A stretch of 64,000 nt of DNA, from contig JAEHOE010000109.1 in assembly GCA_016858145.1 (NCBI GenBank), forward strand, positions 248,001 through 312,000, written 5' to 3'. Positions within the stretch are counted from its first letter, which is position 1; every line of letters begins with the position of its first letter. Of this stretch, positions 34,901 through 47,030 are shown piece by piece. The notes under the pieces are model-generated. The model saw nothing but the letters and a program-made list of their open reading frames with translations, ran no database searches and was not told where the DNA came from. Origin of the DNA: Edaphochlamys debaryana (Eukaryota; Chlorophyta; Chlorophyceae; Chlamydomonadales). A program made the position numbers and the translations under genes.

Positions 34901-37054
34901 CCACCGCCGCCGCCCGACACGGCAGCCCCCTCAATGCCGGTGTGAGGGCGAACATGGTCGGCGGCGTAAGATGGGTCCATGCCATAGTTGCTGGGATCGT
35001 TCTTGAAGGGCTGAGCGTCGTGCACCACGTGCCAGTCCTGGGCCTGGGCCTGAGTCTCGGCCTGGACCCGTAGCTGGGCCTGGACCTGGGCCTGGATCTG
35101 GGCCTCCATGTGTAGGTCTTCTTCGTTGTAGCCGGGATGCTGCGAGATGGCCGAATCCAGCGGTCCGCTCCTGGAGCGATCCCACTCCTGGGAATGCTGA
35201 TGGGAGTGCCCGGTGGTGTGCTGTGCATGCTGTCCGCCGTGCTGGGCATACTGCGTGTGCGCTGCGTGCTGCGCCTGTGCGTTATGCTGCATATGGTGTG
35301 TGCGTTGGTCCTGGTGGCGGTACGAGTCAGCTTGCGTGGGGCGGTTGAGCGAGGGCTGCTCCTGAGGTTGCGGAAGCTCCCAAGGCTGTTGCTGCTGGGT
35401 CTGGGCGTGCCGCTGGGGAGCCGCCTGGGCTTGGCTCCGGAAGCGGGATGGCGGGGCGGCCGTGGCAGCGGCGGAGTCTGCGGCCTGGGCTGGGGGTGCG
35501 GCCGCCCGGGCCCTGCGGCTGTGCCCTCCGGAGCTTTCCGCGTTCTGAATGCGCTGGGCCTCCTGCGGGGGTCCAGGGGTAGCGGCATGAGGGCTTCGCG
35601 GCGGGCGTGGTCGATCAAGATCTAGGATCCAGGATCCAGGATCCAGCAGGAGGGTGACTGCATCGAGTTAGCAGGGGAATGGCAACAACCTCACTGGTCA
35701 CACGCAGGGGTCCACCAAACCAGTGCGCCCGCCCTCGCACACACCCTCTCATCCGATACCAGCGACCTGCTATACCAGCAGCTGCTCTGTGCGCCCCACC
35801 CCTACTTACCGGCCGGACCCCACGTGCCATACACACCTAGCAGCCCCCTCCTCCCCCACCTTGAGCACGGCTGCGCGAGTGGCCTTGTCGGCTGGCGTCG
35901 GCTGCTTGGCCAGCAGTCGGGCGTACCGCTGGAGCAGGTTGAGACCGTACTCGGCCTTGAGGCGGACGGAGCTGGAGGAAGGTATTGATAGGGGGACAGA
36001 ACGTGGGATGAAAGCTTGGCCGCGGGCGTTGGGCGGGACGGATGGAGCCATAGCCATAGCCATAGCCGCTGGGCCTAGGCGGTGTTGTCCCACGTGGGAA
36101 AAACCGTCTAGGCGTAAGTGCAGGCGGGAGGCCTGCTGTCCCAACAGCCGGGCCCAGGAGGCGGGTGTCGGCACCCATCGCTTGCCGTAGCAACCCGAGG
36201 AACGCGTGTCATGCTGAGTAGGGTCCCTGCTTACCAGGACCACTTGCTTCGTATCTCAGCAGCTGAGGACAGGATGGCACGGGGGGAGCGCAAAAGGGTG
36301 TAGTCAGCGGCCGCGGCCGGGGCGTTGACCCCAGCTCCCCAGGCCCCCGAAGGACAGCCGGGAAGGCCTGGGACAGCAATGCAGGGGCCTTGGGCGCTGG
36401 GGCTGCCCAGCACGAGCGTCCCTGCCCAACACAGTGCGAGCGACTCACCTGCGCGCCCAGGGAAGAAAGATGCCAGGTCGTCCCACCTGCGGTGATGAAA
36501 ACGGGGTTTATGACAAAAGGTCAGTCGCGGTGCCCTCACGTGCCCTCCCCGATATGGTAGCGGGTGTGAAGCAGGGAGTACAAGGCAAGCGAGTGCGCGA
36601 GGGGGCGGCCCGGGAGCCAACCGCCTGGTACCCACGGTAGTGGGTGCCCCGCAAGGTCTGAGGGGGATCCACCAGTTTTGACACTCCCTTGTGCTAGTTA
36701 GGGATGCGATGTGGCAAAAGGGACGACAAGCTAGTGAAGCTACGGTCTGGCCGCTCAGGTCCCAGAGGCGTGTCCAGAGGGGCAACGGGGACACGCTGGG
36801 AGGCCCGCGAACAGCGACACCCCCAGACACGTTTCTCGCCTTCGCATAACCCCCAGACGCTCCACGCACACCCCGCCCGACAACATCCTGGGTACGCTGA
36901 AACGGGGCCTGCCGTCCCTTGGGAGCACAGCTTACACAGGTCCCAGCTCTGAATGATGCAATGCCAGCAAGTCCTCCTCGGCTTCTTTCCAGGGCAGTCG
37001 CGGGGGCCCGAGCGGGATGCTTGAGCTCTTCCTCATTGCGGGCGTCTTGGACAT
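31992..37054 (-). CDS. Myb-like (single-repeat) transcription factor A
   Basis: Exons in transcript order: 37054-36936, 36486-36449, 36262-36235, 35971-35860, 35562-34659, 34426-32488, 32283-31992. They sum to 3432 nt (1143 residues plus stop) with every phase matching. The N-terminus carries one Myb/SANT repeat: LPWKEAEEDLLALHHSELG, then VWDDLASFFPGRAAAEIRSK and W. Its three Trp (W22, W41, W60) are 19 residues apart, the classic Myb spacing, so nuclear DNA binding is likely. A conserved helical extension follows (LNLLQRYARLLAKQPTP). The remaining thousand residues are Gln/His/Gly/Pro/Ala-rich, as in activation or scaffold regions. The Myb repeat is cut by micro-exons of 38 and 28 nt. The start is the only in-frame ATG after an upstream stop. 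The last exon was found because the preceding frame ends at a good donor (TACAG|GTATGC). Target genes are unknown. Confidence 0.87.
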
Positions 37055-40000
37055 CGAGCACCACAAGCGCTCCACCCTAACTGGCGGTACTGGCCAAGCA
37101 CCTAACTTCAGAGTGCACTAAATCCGAGCGTCATATTCTTCTTTGATCACGCGCCAGCTACTGCTATGAGCGTGCAAAGGTCACCAGTCAAGTTTCAGTC
37201 GCCGAGAGTGTTACTGCTTCGTGGGCTTCGGGGCCTGATCGGGGTCTGGTGAGGCATGATATGTCTGTCCAACAAAGTAGTGTCTGGGCCCGGCGAAATG
37301 GCGATTGGCCGCAGTGCCGCAGCACGCGTTGCGACAGGTGTCGCAAAAGGTCAAGAGGTCAGCCTGACAAACAAAGAGTTTACATAGCGCATAATGCATA
37401 GCGAGCTCTACATTTACTGCTACTGTCCGGAACTTGCGGGAAATCCACACTCGGTAACCGGGGGCGGAAAGGCTCACTACTCGCCCGCTGCTGTCACCTC
37501 AGCGCAACGGATCGACCTTGGTCTACAAGGGCGGGTTGCATCGGACTGGGCCCCACTGGTGTTGGTGACTTTGTCGAGGGCTTCATTCGTCATCCGCAAA
37601 TCCGCCCTCTTCTCCGCTCGGTTCCGACGCTCGGGGCCGACGAAGATGATCAGAGTTGCAAGGCCCTGGGGGCTGCGCTCTGGGATGCGGGAACTCGGAG
37701 CGCGCGTGTGCCCCCGCAAATGCTCTTACCCAGCTTTCACCCGTCGCCCGCCACCGCATCTTCACGGCTCCCTTCGCGGAGCTGACTCAGGCCGCGCACC
37801 ACATCCCCACAGATGTTTGAGCGGCTGCACACAGGTTTGTATCGAGACACGGGCTGTCGGGATTGCCGGCGTCCAGGAACGCAGCTGAGGCGTTCGCCAG
37901 CGAACTTGTCCAGCGGCCCTCCCGTCTGCTCTTATGCCTGGCATGACTACCTGGTCACGTGTGGCAAAATAGATGAGGTTTGGGCTCAAGTGGTCGGCAT
38001 TTCGGTCCACTGGGTTCCCACCGGCGCCCCGCGGCGGCCGGGTTCCCCCCGTACAGGTATCCCCTCGCCCACGCCGTTGTCTACAAAACCCCTGCAGGCG
38101 TCCCAGCCCTGGCTTTGATCCTCCAACCCTCCTGCACCATGTTGAGAGGCGTGGACGGTGCAGGCTTGGGAGTTGCTTGAGCGGCGTTAAGCCCTCTTGG
38201 GTGCAGATTCCCACGGCCCCTGCTCGCCCTAAGCGTCGATCAGCCAGGATCAGCCAAGCGAAGCCCCCCTTGACGGCCCCTTGAGGTTGCTGCTTATCGC
38301 GTAACCTCGCCTCCGTTTCCCCTGTCACCTTGAGGTTGCACTTTGCTGGCCTTGCTTGTCGCGTGTCGGTGCCGGTATGCTGGCTGTGTGGCTGCGCCGG
38401 GCACGCAACCGCCGGGCCACCCAGCCTCCCCCGTCCCTGTCCCTTTGCTGGCCTTGCTTTTCGCGTGACCTCGTCCTCATTTCCCATTCCCCCGTCCCTG
38501 TCCCTCTTCCCCGCGGGTCAGCTGCCCTGGCGGAGCACGTGCACTGCCGCCCCCCCAGCCGAGTCCCCTCCCGCCCCAGGCGTGCACTCACTCAGCTGAC
38601 CCAAGTCTGCCAGCCCCCAGCCCCCAGCCTCGTAGGTACCTCCACAGCTCCAGTCCGCCCTGATACAGCTCGCGCACACGCGTGTACGGCAGCAAACTAT
38701 GCGCCCGGCCAGTGCGGCCGGTGTCTACGAGCTTAAGGCAGCCCCAGCCCTTCACCTTCACGGTCTGAGCCCTGCATCATCCTACGCCGAAGTCCTGGCT
38801 GGCCCGCCCCGTTGCGCGCTTCGCCCCTGTGGGGCCTTGCCATATCTGCTCCTCCCAAATCTCTGCGGTTCCTGCGAAGGCTCCTTTGGTGTCGAGCTAG
38901 CTACACTAGTGCACGCGGGATGAGGGGTGCAGTCCTCGGTGTTTACAATGAAGGACCCCCCTGGGGTCACAGCGCTGAACGCTGGGGCCAAGCGACCCAC
39001 CTCACGGGCTTGCCCCCTGCAAGCCAGAACGCAAGTCCCTGTCATAACTTGCACTGACCACACTCAGGTCCCACCTTAGTCCTTGGCACGCCATGACCAT
39101 GCTCAGCGTGTATCGATGGCCCCTCCTCGGCCGCGCCTCCTACCAGTAACCGTTCACCGTTCATCATGTGCTCACACTGTTGGCCGTACACCTCTCGATC
39201 CTGGCTCTCCCGACCCCACATTCACTCCCACTCTGCGGCTCCCTCCCGTTTGTTATGCGCCGCAGAGGACTATGTCCCCTTTCCGCAAGGTGCACATCCC
39301 ATCAAACGCCACGTGTAGCTCACCCGGTCCCCGCCCCTGCCCTGCGGCTCCCTCCCGTTTGTTATGCGCCACCGGGCGAAACCCCCCCCCCTGCGGCTCC
39401 CTCCCGTGCAGCGTCTACAGCCGCACCATGGCCAGCTACATCCGCCGCCCCTGCCACTCTTTCCCCCGGTTCGCACTGCACACGCACACGCACTATCACC
39501 GTTAGCAACACCACAGGCTGACTCGACGCTGCGCTTCACTTTGATCACAGGTGGGCCAACGCGCTCTAGCGGGACTGGCGGCCGCCTGCACGCACAACAC
39601 CGGGGGCCTCGACACCAGGAGCCAGGAAAGTACCGTTTGCGCGCGCGGCTGCCCCTAGGTTAGCCCCTGCCTCTGCGATTCACACTGCTGGCACCCTGCC
39701 TTCTTCTCCCTGCGTTCAGCTGCATCCCCCGGCGTCGTTCTGACTACGCCGCATGGCCCCTGCGAGTACAGAAACCCCGGGCCATCTGCGGCCGATCCTC
39801 ACCGGGGGGCACCTCCATCTGGTCCGCACGGCACTAGGGTTTGGGGACAAGTGGCCAACCTGCAATCGTCACATCTCTTGGCAGCGGTGGCGTGCACATG
39901 CGCCTCCACATGCGCAACTTTATTGTTTCCGGGCGCAGGCTCTGGCGACTGAGCGCTGCCCCGCCTGAGCCAATCCTTTGTCAACACAATCAGCAACTCG

Positions 40001-41208
40001 ATGCATGCCTCCCATGCTCTCCGCACTAGTCCGGCCCTGATCAGGGACCAGTCCCTTCATAGCTTGGGGCGCGAACGTTGCAGCCAATTTTCCCCCGCGC
40101 TTTCACCAACCCTCAAGTCCCTTAAAAGTCTTCTTTCGACGCCATCAACACAACATCGGCCAAAGCCCGTGCTCCAACCCACCAGCTAGCTTGACCCCTC
40201 AGCCGGGTAACAACAGGACCCAAGTCGAGCACTCGGCCGCCAGGCATTGGCGGGCCCCAACCCACAATGCGCACAACTCAATGCGACACGCGCGCGCACG
40301 CACAACCACATGTGCTACATCGCCTCAGCACCCAGAAGCATCTTGTCGCGTGGGACTGATTGACTGCTTGCACACAAGCAGTCCCCTCATTGGGTTGGAT
40401 GGATGAAGCGAAGGAAAGTGTTAAGGCGCCACCCATACGGCCGCCTCTCGGTGACACGTGTAAACAACAGTAGCGGAGAAGATAGGACGCAGCGATGTCG
40501 GACGCAATGGTACGGTATGTATATGCGATGTGGAATGTGGGAAGCGTGTTCTGCACCGCACACAGCTCCGGGCGGGGGGGCGGGAAGCCAGGCCAACCCC
40601 CAAGCCCGCACATGCCAACATCATGCTCCATGCCAACACAGCAACCTGCAATGCTTCCGCACAGCACAAGCGTCCCCAAAACACGCAAAAGAAGCGCCGC
40701 CTCGTTCGCGGCGGCAAAACCTCTGCCCCCATCAGCTCGAGGCGCCCCGGTGGCCCTGCAGACCCACTTAGGACGCTCCCCACACCCTCGGCCCACCCCA
40801 ACCCCATCCCGAAAAGCGCAAGCGCAGGCGCGGCAATTGATGTATGCATAAGAGAGCAGCAGCCAACCACGAGTTTGAGCCGCGTGCTATGAAGGTCATG
40901 AGAGATGGCAGGCGCCATAATTTTAACAGATATCGATTTCCTCCCCACCGCCGCAACCGCACGTGCGCGCGCCCTAAGCGCCCTACAGTTGCCCTCAAGC
41001 CAATCCAGCTGAGGTCAGGGATATCACTAATCCGCCCCCAGCTCCCGCCGACGTAGTTTTGACGCCTCGACTCTTCGCCCCACCCGCTCGACCCTCCACT
41101 ACACAGCTCCGGGCTCGCCGCCGGCATGCTGCTTTTATGCGTTCAAGATGAGTCCCGTGTACGACAAAAGCGCTGATGCCACCCGACACCGGTCTCCCTA
41201 CACAGGCC
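37055..41208. other. Intergenic region between the two Myb-like genes
   Basis: It contains the promoter of Myb-like gene A and the 3' UTR of Myb-like gene B. A 28-bp direct repeat (tgcggctccctcccgtttgt plus ttatgcgc) occurs at about 39234 and 39343, with a partial third copy at about 39390. Degenerate repeats around ccttgaggttgc lie at 38277-38340. Two exon-like scraps on the minus strand (37211-37480, Cys-rich; 38625-38690) could not be extended into genes. Otherwise I see nothing. Confidence 0.4.
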
Positions 41209-44200
41209 CTACTCCGGCTTCCCGCCTAGGTGATAAGCTGGCAGTGCTATGCCCGGGGGCCCACCACGCATGGGCGGGGCGCCCACTGTGTGGCCCTGGT
41301 ACCGCTGCTGCCCCCGCTGCTCTTCTCCTACGACCCCCATGCCCACGTGCTGCCCCGCCCCGGCCATCTCCAGATCCGGAGCCGACCTGCTGCCAACCGC
41401 CCGATCCTGCCGCTGCCGCTGTAACGCTCGCTCCCTCGCCATCCGCGCCCAACCGACCTGCCGCTGGGCCGCCGCCTGCGACAGCCGGCGCGACGGCGCC
41501 GCCGCCGCCGCTTGTTGCTGCTGAGGATGAGGGTGCAGCCCGGGGTGGTGGTGCTGCGCCTGCTGCTGCTGCTGCTGCATGGCGGGCGGGTGCAGCATGG
41601 CGGGCTGGAGCGGCCGGGGCTCGTCTTGGTGGCGGCGGAGGTGCGCGGGCTCGCCCTGCAGCTGCTGCTGCTGCTGTTGCAGCTGCAGCTGCCGTTGTTG
41701 CAGCTGTTGTTGGCGGTGGTGGTGGTGGTGGTGATGGTGGTGGTGGTGAACCTGCAGCTGCTGCTGCTGCTGCTGCTGCTGCAGCAAGAGGTCGTGGTGC
41801 GCGTGGTGCGCCAGGGCGTGGGCCTGAGGGCTCGGGTGCACGAGTGGGGGCACGGTGGGGTGGGCCGGAGCCAGGTGCTGCAGAGCCCGGGCCCCAGTGG
41901 CGCCGGGCGCGCTTCGGTGCACTGGGCCTGGGCCCGCGGCGGCCGGGCCCGGGCCCAGGCCCATGTCCGAGCAGGGGCCCTGCCAGGACGCCGCGCCGCC
42001 GGGGCTCGCCGCCTCGCCGCCCGGCGTGCGCGTGCCGTCGGCGGACCAGCAGCGCTGCCGAGCGGGGAGCTCCCAGTCGCCCTCGCAGCTGCGCTTGGAC
42101 GGCAGCATCCGCGGCTGCGGCAGCTGCTGCGGTGGCGGCTGCGGCTGCTGGGGGTGGGGATGCGGGTGAGTCTGCGACAGGACGTGGGTCGAGTCGTGTC
42201 GCTGTGGCTGCGGCCGCGGCTGCTGAGCCTGCGCCTGCGCTTGCAACGGCACCTGTGCCATCTGTTGGGGCCGAGACGGCTGCGGCTGTTGCGGCAGCGG
42301 CGGCGCTTGCGGCGGCGGCGCCGTCATGCGAGCCGTCGGCTGGAGCGCAGGACGCGAAGGACCGGGTGCTGCCGCGGCTGCGGCCGCCTGTTGGGACGGC
42401 GGCGGAGGCGGCACGGCGAAGCGACCGCACACCTCCTCACCCGGTACCGGCCGCGGCTGCTGCGGCTGCTGTGCGTGCACCGCCGACGGCCCCGCCTCGT
42501 GCTGCGCCTGGCGAGGCCAGGGCTCCTGCCCGGGCCGCGCGGCGTGCTGCGGCGCGCGCTGCTGCGCGTGCGGAGCGTGCGGCGTGGGCCGCGGCTGCTG
42601 CGGTTGCGGTTGCTGCAAGGACTGCTGGGGGCGCGAGTGGGGCCGGCCGGGCTCCGGCCGCTGGTCCCGCGGCCACGCCTGCAGCCTGGGCCCGTGAGGC
42701 CCCGGCCCGTTCACGTTGACCTGCCCGTGCGGGCCCTGCCCGTGCCCGTGCGGCGCCCGCTGCTGCCCCTGGCCGTGCGGTGCGGCGTGCGCTGCCTGTT
42801 GCGACTGCAACGGCGGCAGCAGGCGCGGCTCTTGCACGTGCACCGGGACGTTCACGTGCACCTGCTGCTGCTGTTGCTGCTGCTGCAGAGCCGCCGCCGC
42901 CGCCGGCGCGCCGCCACCTGCAGCTGCCGCCGCCGCGTCGGGCCAGCCGCCGGGCAGGCCAGGCCACGTGCGACGGCCCATGGGACCGCCGCCGCCACCA
43001 GCCCCGCAGCCGCCGCCCAGATCACCGCCGGGCCCGGGCCCGGGCCCAGGCCCAGCGCCGCCGCCAAGCTCGTGGCCGTAGCCCGGGCCCGATGCGTGGC
43101 TAGGCGCCGGGCCCAGGCGGTCCCCGTCAGGCCCAGCCTGCGGCAGGCCGTTCAGGCTATGGCGCCCCCCGCAGGGCGCGCATGGGCTGTTACCGTCGCC
43201 CGAACGTGCCGCAAGCCGCAGGCCCGGGCTTGAGGCAAGCTCCGGCTGTGAACGAGCGGACGTGCGACCAAGCAACGCCCGGCGGATCGCGCTGGCCTGG
43301 CTGACGGCATCCTCCCCGAAGCCCACACCAGGCCCGGGAGCGGACCCAGGCCCAGCCCCAGGCCCGAAGCCGGGCCCAGCGCCCGAGCCGAAGGACCCCG
43401 CGGGCGCCGAGCAGGCCCCAGGCAGGTCCGCCCAGGACCGGCGGTCGGACGACAGCTGCGGCCCCGCCGCCGCCGCCGCCGCCTGCATGGGGCCGCCGCC
43501 GCCGCCGCCGCCGTTGGCCGAGTGCCGCGGCCGAGGGTCCACGTCCATAGCCGTGTCGTGTCCCGGCCGCTGCGGCCAGCTCTGGCGGCCGTCGGCGGAG
43601 CGCGCGTGCTGCGCCGCCGGCAGGGGCCCCAGGGCGTCGGCGGCGGGGGCGCCCCCGCCGAGGGCCCAGCCGGCGGGCAAGGAGAAGCCGGGGCAGCTGG
43701 CGCGGCCTGCTTGGTGGCCCCCCGCATCCGGCGCCGGGGGGCCAGAGGGCCCGCACGTCAACCCCGACCAACTAGACCGCGGGCCGGAGCCGGAGGATGG
43801 CCACCCCGTCGCCTGCTGCGGCTGCTGCTGCTGCTGCGGGGAGGAGTGCTGGTACTGTTGTTGTGGCTGCGGCGGCGTCGCACCTTGCGGGCCGACGGCG
43901 GCGGCGCTGCTGCTGCTCATGTTTGGGGCGGCGGCGGCGCCGGACAGCTGCGGGAACGAGGGGGTCCGTGCGAGCCCGGCGGGGGCCGCGGGGCTGGGCG
44001 CGGCGGCGGAGGCGCAGGCGGGGGACCAGGGGGCGTGCATGTGCGGCGACGGCGCCGACGCAGCCGGGCCCACGGCCGAGGTGGCGGCCGGCGGCGAGGG
44101 ATGCTGCAGCTGCAGGGGCGAGGGCGAGCTGAGGTGCATCGGCCTGGGCCCGCAGCCGAAGCCGGCGGCGGGGGGCGGCGGGGCGCCCCAGGCCCGGCCG

Positions 44201-46127
44201 CTGCCGCCGGCACCGCCGCCGCTGGGTGGCAGAGCGAAGGCGGGGGCAGCGGGGGCGGCGGCGGACGCAGCGCTGGCGCTGGGGCCGGCGCACGCTGGGC
44301 TCGTGACGGCGTCATGGCCGCGGCAGCCGTCGGCGGCGGCAGGCGCGGGCCCGGCTGCGGCTGCGGCTGCGGCCGGTTCGGGCTGCGGCGGCGGGTGGTG
44401 GTCGTCGAGCAGGGCTACGAGCGTGAAGTTGAAATCGTCCATGGGCGTGGGGGGTGGGATCATGGAGATGTCGGGGGTGGGGCAGATCATGGAATCCAAG
44501 GATCCCCAGCCGGCGGCGGACAGGGGGCCCGCCGGCGCCGCCGCCGCGTGGCTGGCGCCGGCGTGGCTCCCGCTGGGCATCTGCGGCAGGCTCTGCCCCC
44601 GCGCCATCGGCGGCGGCGGCGGCATCGGCGTCGGCACCGATGCCGGCGGCAGCGGTGGTTGCTCGGGCTGCGACTGCGGCGGCAGTGCTGCCGGTGCCTG
44701 CAGCGGGGCCGCGGCGGACCCGTCCGACGTCCAGGGCCGAGTCGGCGGTGTCGTGGCCTGGGCCGCTGCCGCCGCAGCCGCCGCAGCGGAGATGTTGATG
44801 TCCGACGCGGCGCGGGTGGCCATGTCAATGTCAAGATTCAGATCCAGATCCAGGTCCAGGTCCAGATCCAGGGCCAGGTCTGGGCTGTCGAGGTCCAGGT
44901 CGCCGAGGCTGTCGAGGGCGCCCACGCAGGCCGGCAGGCCCGCCAGCGCCCCTACTCCCGCCTCCGCCCCTGACGCCGCCGCCGGCGCGTTCCCTGATTG
45001 CCCCGAACCAGAGCCCTGCTCCCCAGCCGCTGGCCGCATCGGCACAACAGTCACCGGCGGGGCCGCCGCCGCCTGCTGCACCGCCCGCTGGAAGGCAGCT
45101 GTCCGGATGGCCGTGTCGGGCGGCTGCGTGGGCTGCGCGGCTAGGCAGCGCACGTACGCAAGCAGCACTGGGTCCGTCCGATATAGGCGGTCGGTCTTCC
45201 GCCGGAGCAACCTGTTGCATTAGCAGGGTAGGGGGAAGTCGCGGTCATGGCATGAGCATCAGCGTGATCATGCCGATCGTGGACCAGCGGGTTGTGCCGC
45301 CGCCAAGTCACCCCAATGAATCCTCTCTCTCCACCATTCCGCGTCATAGCAGTCAGCTCAATAGCGCAGGCCGGCCCTCGGCTTGTGAGGTTGGGTGAAG
45401 GGCAGCTAACGTCTGGGAAGTACCCCCCCGGCCCCGTCGGGCCGCACTCGTACCTGTTCCACTTGCTGCGCACATCGGCGACTTTGGGGCCGGAGCGAAC
45501 AAGTGCAGGAAGGGCAGCAAGGGCAGTGAGTCGCGAGAGGAAGGACATCTGCGAACGCGTTGCGGCCTGGACAACAGGTTACACCGGGCAGGTCGGGCCG
45601 AACTACCTACCAGTCCTCCCGAGGTGACCCGCAATTATTTGCCACCTGTAAGAAAGGCAAAAGCAGATACTCAGCAACAGAGGCCAGGTGGCGTAGGGTT
45701 CGCTGAGGCCGGGGCGGTTTGCTTGTACTCGAGTGTAGACCCCAGCGTTAGGCCCCAGAGACGCTTGTGTGAGCAAGGCTTACCGGTCTCCATGCTCGCA
45801 GTGGAGTGCTGCGAGCGCTCGTTGCTCATGATGGCTCCACCCGTTGTTTGCCGCCCCGCCAACACCGGCTCCTTGCGCAGGCTTCTCAGGCACCGAGCGA
45901 ACCGAAGGTAACTGGCTGGGTTGAGCGTGAGCGGTCGCGCTGCCTCCGGCTGGACCGGGGGCAACTGCCGCTCCTGCAAGAGCCTGAACGCCGCTGGGAC
46001 TAGTTGTACCCTGCGTAGCGTTCCTTCCGTTGGGGCCTCCTTCAGGGGGAGCCGTCGTGGACGCGGCCTGGGCGAGCCCTCCCCGGCAGAGCGCTCCTGG
46101 CTCCAGACCGCGCTCCGCTGCCTCCAT
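41209..46127 (-). CDS. Myb-like (single-repeat) transcription factor B, paralogue of A
   Basis: Exons in transcript order: 46127-45784, 45645-45611, 45481-45454, 45211-41209; 4410 nt, 1469 residues plus stop. The Myb repeat reads GWSHHEQRALAALHCEHGDR, then WQIIAGHLGRTVADVRSKWN, with W97, W116 and W134. It is followed by RLLRRKTDRLYRTDPVLLAY and VRCLAAQPT, which matches the post-Myb helix of paralogue A. The 35-nt and 28-nt exons sit at the same places and phases as the 38- and 28-nt exons of A, so both genes descend from one ancestor. The long last exon encodes Pro/Ala/Gln/His tracts, including poly-His and several poly-Gln runs, and an acidic LxLxL series near 44820-44905. The start is the first ATG in the exon-1 frame. 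DNA binding is inferred from the Myb repeat; its targets are unknown. Confidence 0.87.
44818..44905 (-). repeat. Hexanucleotide repeat encoding (Asp-Leu)n, EAR-like
   Basis: Repeats of gacctg/gatctg type on the minus strand encode DLDLDLDLDLNLDI inside Myb-like gene B. This fits the plant EAR repression pattern LxLxL several times over. Whether it acts as a repressor motif is inference. Confidence 0.7.
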
Positions 46128-46240
46128 GTGGGCAGGACCACTTCCCGTTGCTATTTTGTGCACATTTTGGGCGGGTCCGTGTGGTCCCGACTTGGTTTGC
46201 GACGTAAGGTGGTCAGGCGCAGCCTTACTTGAGCCCGTGT

Positions 46241-46698
46241 GGCCTAGGAGCAGCTAGGAATGACTTTGGGCTATGTTATTAGGTATGTGTTGACAGGGCG
46301 AAGCTTCGGTTGCGAAGGTCCCTCGCGCTCCCTCCATGGTAAACTCGTGGCGAGTTCCGGGCGCGGTACCTTGAGGTCGCACTCTTCGAGTGCTCTATTC
46401 AGGCCACGCTGCTTCAGCACGCGGGCACCGTCGCAGGGGGCTTTGCGCAACAGCAGCTGCAGCCACGTCTCTGTCGCCCCCGTGCGCTTTCCAGTCTCCT
46501 CTTACGACAAGTCCAACCACTTGGTTTGGGACCGGAGCCAGCCGCCGAGCGCCAACGCACGCAACGAAGCAGCAACGGGGACCCGGCGCAGTCGCGGGTC
46601 GCGGGGGTGCGTAGAACGATGTCTGTGCACTGCCATGATTGCTGCCCACGTGCTTTACGCCCGGCCTCGCCGCCGAGCGCCCCACGATCACTGCTGCA
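46241..46698 (+). repeat. Dispersed repeat, long copy (about 458 bp)
   Basis: The left end ggcctaggagcagctagga and the right 120 bp (gacccggcgcagtcgcgggt through cccacgatcactgctgca) recur at 50567-50724 in the same order. The other copy lacks about 0.3 kb of interior. No coding capacity was recognised. Confidence 0.8.
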
Positions 46699-46993
46699 TG
46701 CCCTTGTGAGTGCGTTTTTCGGACGCGGAGTGTGGCCTTGGGTGGCTTTCTTACCTTTCGAACGGGCGTTTGCCACAACCTCCCGCCTCCGTCTGGAGTC
46801 GGCCCCCAACCCCAGTCACCCCAGTTGACGCTCCTGGGCTCCCCGGGGCATCCCTAGACCTCTTCCAGACTGGCAAGGCCCCCCTCCTATCATTAACTAC
46901 CGCGAGTGCGGCAGTCGAGGCGAAAGAAGAAACTGCACACGTGTACGACGCCACAAAGTAACGAGTCTGGGAACGGCGAGGTTGCAACCCTGC

Positions 46994-47030
46994 CAGTGTT
47001 GCTATCTTCCTGGAGCGGAGTCGGCTGGCC
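46994..47030 (+). mobile_element. Solitary end of the hAT-like element
   Basis: The first 36 bases, starting CAGTGTTGCTATCTTCCTGG, match the inverted right end of the element at 60214-60764. They extend past the 15-bp terminal repeat into subterminal sequence (agcggagt). I found no second end with a matching terminal repeat within 2 kb, so it is probably a truncated copy. Confidence 0.65.

Noticed and set aside
35619..35650. Tandem ggatccag units before an exon of Myb-like gene A
   Set aside because: Only three to four copies, in an intron; no sign of function.
37211..37477. Cys-rich minus-strand frame (LFVCQADLLTFCDTCRNACC)
   Set aside because: It looks less like GC-rich noise than its surroundings, but no family, no splice partners and no neighbouring exons could be found.
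38625..38690. Exon-like minus-strand segment (RVRELYQGGLELWR before a GTACCT donor)
   Set aside because: Too short on its own; no phase-compatible partner exon was found on either side.
41148..45223. Long + strand frames (41148-42719, 41512-43233, 43262-45223) opposite Myb-like gene B
   Set aside because: The minus strand has the Myb repeat and phase-matched splice sites. The + frames are Arg/Leu/Gly-rich complements of CAG- and GCC-rich coding sequence.
45454..45548. Start codon of Myb-like gene B at 45548 (MSFLSRLTALAAL...)
   Set aside because: That reading treats the C/T-rich tract before the 28-nt micro-exon as coding. Using acceptor ccccaaag before 45481 and the upstream 35-nt exon restores a full Myb repeat with correct Trp spacing, as in gene A.
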